A stretch of 20,260 nt of DNA. Origin: Prorocentrum cordatum. Lineage: Eukaryota > Sar > Dinophyceae > Prorocentrales > Prorocentraceae. The stretch's first letter is position 1; each line of letters opens with the position of its first letter. Location: NCBI GenBank assembly GCA_963575745.1, contig CAUYUJ010005777.1, forward strand, positions 5,001 through 25,260, read 5' to 3'. The notes beneath the pieces were generated by a model. That model was not told the DNA's origin, did no database searches, and saw only the letters and a list, made by a program, of their open reading frames with translations. Shown piece by piece: positions 15,609 through 20,260 of this stretch. The position numbers were made by a program, and so were the translations under genes.

Positions 15609-16990
15609 CGCGAAATAAGGCGGTCGGGGCGGAGGGGGCACTCGGCAGCTGGGGACGGAGGGACGGCGAAGACAAGGGGGCCGCTGGGTTGACAGAGCTG
15701 GGGGCGAGGGCGGGGGGCGGGGGCGACGCGAAATAAAGCGGCCGGGGCGGAGAGGGCACTAGCTACTGGGGCAGGAGGGTGGCGAAGACAAGGAGGCCGA
15801 TAGGGACAGAGCTAGAGGTGGGGACAAGAGGGGGGGAGGAGGGCGACGCGAAACCAGCGGGGAGGGAGGGGGAGGGGGAGCGGGGGCAAGGGGGGGGGGT
15901 GCGTCGCGACGCGGAATTCAGCGGTCGGGGCGAAAGGAGGCACTGGGCTGGGGTTCCACTGGGGCACGGGGGAACGCCGGGGGGCGGTGCGACACGACGT
16001 GGAAGAAAGTGCGGGGGCTCAGGGGGCACAGGGCCGCTGGGGAACGCCGAGGAAGGGGTGGCGGGGGCGGGGTGAACATGGGGTGCGACGCGACGCGGGA
16101 TAAAATGGTCGGGGCGGAAGGGGCACTGGGCGGGGCGTCCGCTGGAGCGCAAGGGGGGCCAGGGAGGGGGGGGCGACGCGACGCGGAATAACATCGCCGG
16201 GGCAGATGGGGCACTGCGGAATAACATCGCCGGGGCAGATGGGGCACTGGGCTGCTGGGGAGCGCCGGGGCGAGGAGGTGGTGCGCAACGCATCGCGGGA
16301 TAAAGCCGCCGAGGCGGAGGGGGCAATGGGCGGCTGTTCCACCGGGGCGGGGGGGCGTGCTGGGGGGGGGGGGGGCGGGCGACGCGACGCGTGATATACT
16401 GATCGCGGGGGAGGGGCGCTGGCCGGCCGGGAACGCGGGGAAGGCGCGGCGGGGGCGGGGGGGCGCGACGCAACGCGGAGTGAAGTGGTCGGGGCGGAGG
16501 GGGCACTGGGCGCGGATTCAACTGGGGCGCGGGGGAACGGGAGGGGGGGGGCCGACGCGGCGGGGGGGAGGGCGGGGGCAAGGCGAGGGGCACAACGCAA
16601 CGAGGAATAAAATGTCGGGGCGGGGCGGGCACTGGGCAGAAGTTCCAGCGGGGCGCGGGCGAGCGCTGGGGGCAGGGGCGCGACGCGGGGGGGAATCGTC
16701 GGGGTGGAGAGGGCATTGGCTCGCCTGGGGAACGCCGGGGGGGGGGGGGGCGGGGGCGGGGGGTCGGTGGGGTCCGGGGGTCACGGGGGGGGGGGGGGAG
16801 GGGGGGGCCGGTCGACCGTCGCGCGGTCGCGCGGCATGGAATGATCTTAACAATTGGCGGGGGAGGCGCCGGGCGAGGTTTCCACTCGGGCGCGGGGGGG
16901 CGCCGGGGAGGCGAGGGCGACGCGACGCGGAGTGGAGCGGTCAGGGCGGAGGGGGCGCCGAGCCGCGAGGGAACGCTGGAAAGGGGGGGG
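15609..16990 (+). repeat. Long GC-rich minisatellite, about 13 units of 70-120 bp
   Basis: Units begin 'gcgacgcgacgcgg(a)ataaa' and continue 'tggtcggggcggagggggcactggg', then 'ttccactggggcgcggggga' and 'acgccgggg'. Unit starts are near 15609, 15722, 15903, 15990, 16084, 16170, 16282, 16380, 16466, 16589, 16679 and 16919, plus degenerate units. Proline/arginine-rich open frames across it are composition artefacts. The family also occurs inverted at 1-290. Confidence 0.92.
16183..16248 (+). repeat. Exact 33-bp tandem duplication
   Basis: The 33-mer beginning 'gcggaataacatcgccgggg' occurs twice without mismatch (16183-16215 and 16216-16248), inside the minisatellite. Confidence 0.95.
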
Positions 16991-17224
16991 GGGCGGCGAG
17001 AAGGGCCGCGCGCGCCGGAGCGTCGCGGCAAACCGAGCCGTCGTCACCACGCCCACGCAGGCGGCTGACAGACTGAGACCGGGAACTTCAAAACACGTCA
17101 GAGACAGACTTCGCGCGCAAATGCAAATCCCTCCCCGATCGCCCCCGAGAGGCACCCCGCGGCAGAATCGCACCGTGAAGACTTGCGCGCTGATTCCTAA
17201 CGCCTCGTGGAAAGTTCGGCACGG
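16991..17224. other. Unassigned sequence
   Basis: Complex sequence following the minisatellite. No gene or RNA is recognised. Confidence 0.5.
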
Positions 17225-17360
17225 AAAGATCGCAGCTTTCCAGCAGTGCCGATCACTCGATGCCGCCCGATTCTGGACCACCGCCTGCGTCCAACCTTGA
17301 ACGGCCGCCCCGAGGTCGCCGCCGCGCCGACGCGACACGAAACCGCCGTGGCCCCCAGCA
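17225..17360 (+). repeat. Dispersed GC-rich repeat, copy 3
   Basis: It shares 'cgattctgg(a)ccaccgcct' and 'gaggtcgccgccgcgccgac' with the copy at 14020-14150. Confidence 0.6.
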
Positions 17361-17566
17361 ACGCGCCGCCCCCCTTGAGAGCGGCCGCAGCCGCGAAGCG
17401 CGAAACATATATTCGCCGCCACGCCCCCGCGTGAATCTCCACCGCTGAGCGAGGAGGAGGAGGGGGAGGGGCTCCGGAGACTCTGGCTGACGACGAGGCG
17501 CGTCGAGAACGATGCACCAAGCCAACAGCGATAATCCTAGAGATGAGGAGAGACGACCGCCACCGG
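17361..17566. other. Unassigned sequence
   Basis: No supported gene. It probably includes the 3' side of the decayed LINE, but no motif is readable. Confidence 0.4.
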
Positions 17567-18420
17567 TCACCTCGAGCGAAGACGGGGACAGGCCTCTTGA
17601 AAACAATTCCCCGCCCACTGACCAGACGGCCCCAGCCCCCGGATGAGGCACCGCGAATGAAGCGCCTCGCGGATCGCAGGGGCGCTCTCCCAAGACAGGG
17701 CCTGGAAATCAAAAGGGCTTTCGAAACGCGCCGAGCAGCGCATTCGAAGCACCGAACTATTTGACCAGTCCGCCACAGCGCATGCACTGCTCTGTGCATG
17801 CACTGCTCTGTGCACTGCTCTACACCGCCTGAAGGCGATGACTATCCCTTTCTCGAGCTGGAGCGACGTTGCAATCGCGTGCCCTTTGATTGGGTTGCGC
17901 TCCAATCCGAGGTCCATCAACTCAGCGCGCATCCGTCTGGCAGCTGGGGCGATCGTTCTCAGAACCTGCTCGCGAGAACATGTTGCTTGAAGACTGCCAT
18001 CGCCAACGACCTGCGCGACGCTGAGAGACGGCCTCATCGAATGCACTTGCTCGTAATCCCCAGGCGCTCGCGGCGAGCGCGCGGCATCACCTCGAGAGCC
18101 CACGAGATCCGGCATGACCGTAGCGGCGCGCCTCTTCAGCGCCAAACCTGCTTCGGCCAGGGCGGGCGATGTCCGAGCCGCCTGCTCGGAGCTCCGCGCA
18201 GCGATAACTCTTGACGTGCGTGCGAGCCACTCGCCCTGGACACGCTTGTGGCACTTGTCGTATACCCTCAACGCGTCAGTGAGCAAACCTCTGAAGCGAT
18301 GACCACCTTCTGGCTGGGGCAACCCGGGCATGATGGTGGCGAACATCTGCGTTGGCAGCTCACCTATAGGCCCCGCAACCCTCGCGATGTCAGCGAAAGC
18401 CTCCAGCGAAACATCTTACA
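17567..18420 (-). pseudogene. Reverse transcriptase fragment of the decayed LINE
   Basis: The frame around 18415-18210 reads 'ADIARVAGPIGELPTQMF', then 'LPQPEGGHRFRGLL' and 'LRVYDKC'. These match the LINE RT fingers pattern (LPKP-x-GG-x-RPI-x-LL). Ala-rich helix-like sequence follows, and a remnant AATVMPDLV may be a ruined motif A. No YxDD box is readable in this frame before it ends at 17567. A 16-bp tandem 'catgcactgctctgtg' (17781-17812) interrupts the C-terminal part. It is non-functional. Confidence 0.68.
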
Positions 18421-19106
18421 ACAGCGCAATGTTCCGCGACCAGAAATGGTCCACCCCCGAAGCCGTGGCACGCTTGAAACAGCTGCCCATTTTCCTCATA
18501 TGCTCCGCGTCTAGCACCTGCCAATCTTCCATCGGCATCTGTAAGCGTAGCCCAGCACCAAAACTCCTCTTCTCCATCTCGTACTCCCCATGCATTCTTC
18601 CAATCCTCCAAGTCAGAATTCAGCTTGGAAGCGAGGGATTGGATCCCAAGCGCAGGGTGGGCATCAGCTGGTTGCCAAGATGTAGGTAGCTTCGGCAACG
18701 CGCGCGGCCTCCTGCCGCCATTCTTAACGGCCTTAGCGACTAGCACAATCCACTTTCGTGCCCGACTCCCGGCGATCTCGTGCTCGATCCTGCTCGCTTC
18801 CATCGCAGCGCTCCAACTTGCATCTCTGATCCAATCCTCCCCCCATGAAAACTCACAGTCGTGTCTGTAGCACCAGATGCCCCACTGCGGCCCCACGTCG
18901 GCCTTCTGGTCCTTCAGAGCCCACGGGATGCACCTGTCATCCGCGAACTTGCAGTCCTGATCCCTGTTCCATTTCAGCCCATGCAGAGGGTCGACCATAA
19001 CCATTGAGGCTCGGCGCCACATTCGCGACGCAGCGTTGCCTTCCGCGCCGCCCCCTGGCGCCGCGCGAAGAACACCGGCCATGGCATCTCCTCTCCCCTC
19101 GTCCAT
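18390..19106 (-). pseudogene. Linker between endonuclease and RT of the decayed LINE
   Basis: A 238-codon open frame, Trp- and charged-residue rich, with a Cys/His cluster (WCYRHDCEFSW). It lies between the endonuclease and RT remnants on the same strand and its end overlaps the RT fragment in another frame. I recognise no domain. Its position suggests the endonuclease-RT connecting region. Confidence 0.5.
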
Positions 19107-19145
19107 GACAAGCTTTGCGCAGGCGATCGTCGGTCAACCAACCCA

Positions 19146-20153
19146 TGCCCAGCTATCCTCTGCCACTCGGCGCAACGCCATTGCAAATCATCTTTGTCAC
19201 GAGCACGCTCGCGTTCTCCATGACATACTCTGGCGCGACGGCGGAGGTCGCGGCACCCCTGCAGGGCATCCCTTCGGAACCTTCTCGGGCATCTTGAGCG
19301 GCTGCTCCAGTGTTGGACCAAGCTCAACGCTCAGTTTCAGCCGAAACCCCAGCGTTTGGCAATAGGGGGCCCATCCATCCTCGCAGCCCCCGTAAAATGG
19401 CCCTTGCAGTGCTTGCCGACACGACGTAGTCCAACAACCTACCTTCATCACGAGCACATGCCTATTGCGCTGGCGCAGCGATCGTGACGGGCACGCGCTG
19501 CACCACCTGGAGGCAATCAAATTCAGAAGGGGCCATGTTTCAATCACCTCCAATGATGACGGGCCTGCCAATTCTCCCGAGCTGCTCCGCGCGCGCCACG
19601 AACGCGCGCTCGCCGGCATCGTCGAACTCCTCATCTTGTGCCGAGAGACAAGGTAGATGGAGGCAAGAATGCAATCGCCTGGTAACATACCATCCACCCA
19701 CTGTGACACCCATCTCCACGCTGGCGGCGCCACCCCTCCAAGGCCGGGGGGCGCCGTGGAGGCGACGCCTTGTCGAACACCGACTGCTACGCGCGAGTTG
19801 GCAGATCGCCCTGCCACTTCGCGGGCTGGAGGCAGACGACAGTTCCAAACCCGCCGACGAAGCCGAAGCACAGCATCGCCGACCAACTAACCTAGCAATT
19901 TGCGCCCCTGGAAAAGAATCCCGCCCGCGTTCGGGAACATCCCGAAAACCTCATTGTCGACCAGCAACATCTTCGCTGCTTCCAGCTGCGCAGCTGCGAT
20001 GTTGACAGCGGCTAAGCTCCGTTCTCGAATGCTGCTCAGGCCAGCTCCTTCATGGGCGCGACGCGCGCGAGTCTCCAACCCACCTCGCCGGAACCCACCA
20101 TCGCCGGAAACCTGGGGCCCCAGCTTCCCCGCGACCACCTCCGAGACGGCCAT
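19146..20153 (-). pseudogene. Endonuclease (EEP-like) fragment of the decayed LINE
   Basis: Frame one reads 20153-19887, a TAG, then on to about 19650, including 'GMLPGDCILASIYL', the strand typical of the middle of EEP endonucleases. The sense then passes to another frame with 'ERAFVARAEQLGRIG' and 'RPVIIGGD', where the next codon is TGA in place of the expected Trp or Phe before Asn (19540-19542). Beyond a further stop, 'RLLDYVVSA' (about 19440-19417) matches the (I/L)DYV motif. The order is right for the fold, and the gene is dead. Confidence 0.72.
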
Positions 20154-20260
20154 GGCCCTGCTAGGCCCGCCTCTCGCGCGCGCCCTCCAAGAGACGGACT
20201 AGCTCAAGTGGTGCGGTCGAAGTACTGCAAGCAGCAGTGCCTCCTCTGCAAGCCTCCTCG

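Larger units (their letters stand above)
17567..20260 (-). mobile_element. Decayed second LINE of a different family
   Basis: Minus-strand remains of an endonuclease-RT element that probably extends beyond the right edge. Endonuclease pieces lie at about 20153-19150 and reverse-transcriptase fingers at about 18415-18200, with linking sequence between them. In-frame stops occur at 19887-19889, 19540-19542 and near 19464, and the frame changes at least three times. The RT segment shares no visible sequence with the main LINE, so it is another family. Confidence 0.72.

Noticed and set aside
15763-17031. 422-codon Pro/Arg-rich minus-strand frame and overlapping Gly/Arg-rich plus-strand frames
   Set aside because: They lie within the GC-rich minisatellite, are open on both strands, have variable unit lengths and show no domain.

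Overview
The window reads as nuclear DNA from a large, GC-rich, repeat-laden protist genome, most likely a dinoflagellate. The reasons are two different families of non-LTR retrotransposon with proteins of the kind I associate with dinoflagellate genomes, extreme microsatellite and minisatellite load, and no recognisable host gene. The organism call is an inference. No spliced-leader sequence, rRNA, tRNA or CRISPR array was seen.

Layout. Positions 1-4420 are satellite DNA: (ACC)n, a pyrimidine tract, a 310-base purine tract, and a 2.7-kb composite inverted repeat (1682-4420). From its centre outward each arm carries the same five modules in the same order: a ~160-bp core, a GGTGTCCCG minisatellite, a (GAT)n tract, a GAGATCGATA satellite and a 37-bp hairpin element. 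A partial third copy lies at 480-1115. Positions 4609-13275 (minus strand) are a nearly intact LINE of about 8.5 kb. It has ORF1 (zinc-binding motif, coiled coil, proline-rich tail), ORF2 (RNase H, then AP-like endonuclease, then reverse transcriptase) and a third frame with two C2H2-like zinc fingers followed by a domain that looks like a cytosine-5 DNA methyltransferase. ORF1 and ORF2 are joined by an ATGA stop/start overlap. ORF2 and the third frame are separated by a one-base frame change and probably formed one protein. (GGA)n tracts lie at both ends of the element.

Positions 13276-17500 contain no gene that I can support. They hold short inverted repeats, a three-copy dispersed GC-rich repeat, a 'gggtccagggc' minisatellite with ACGA arrays, and a 1.4-kb minisatellite of about 13 units (15609-16990). 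Two units of that last family reappear in opposite orientation at 1-290. Positions 17567-20260 (minus strand) are a decayed second LINE of a different family, with recognisable pieces of endonuclease and reverse transcriptase broken by stops and frame changes.

Together: everything protein-coding here is retrotransposon. In the main LINE, ORF1 would package the RNA, the endonuclease would nick the target, the RT would prime from the nick, and the RNase H would remove template RNA. The methyltransferase-like tail is the most interesting passenger.
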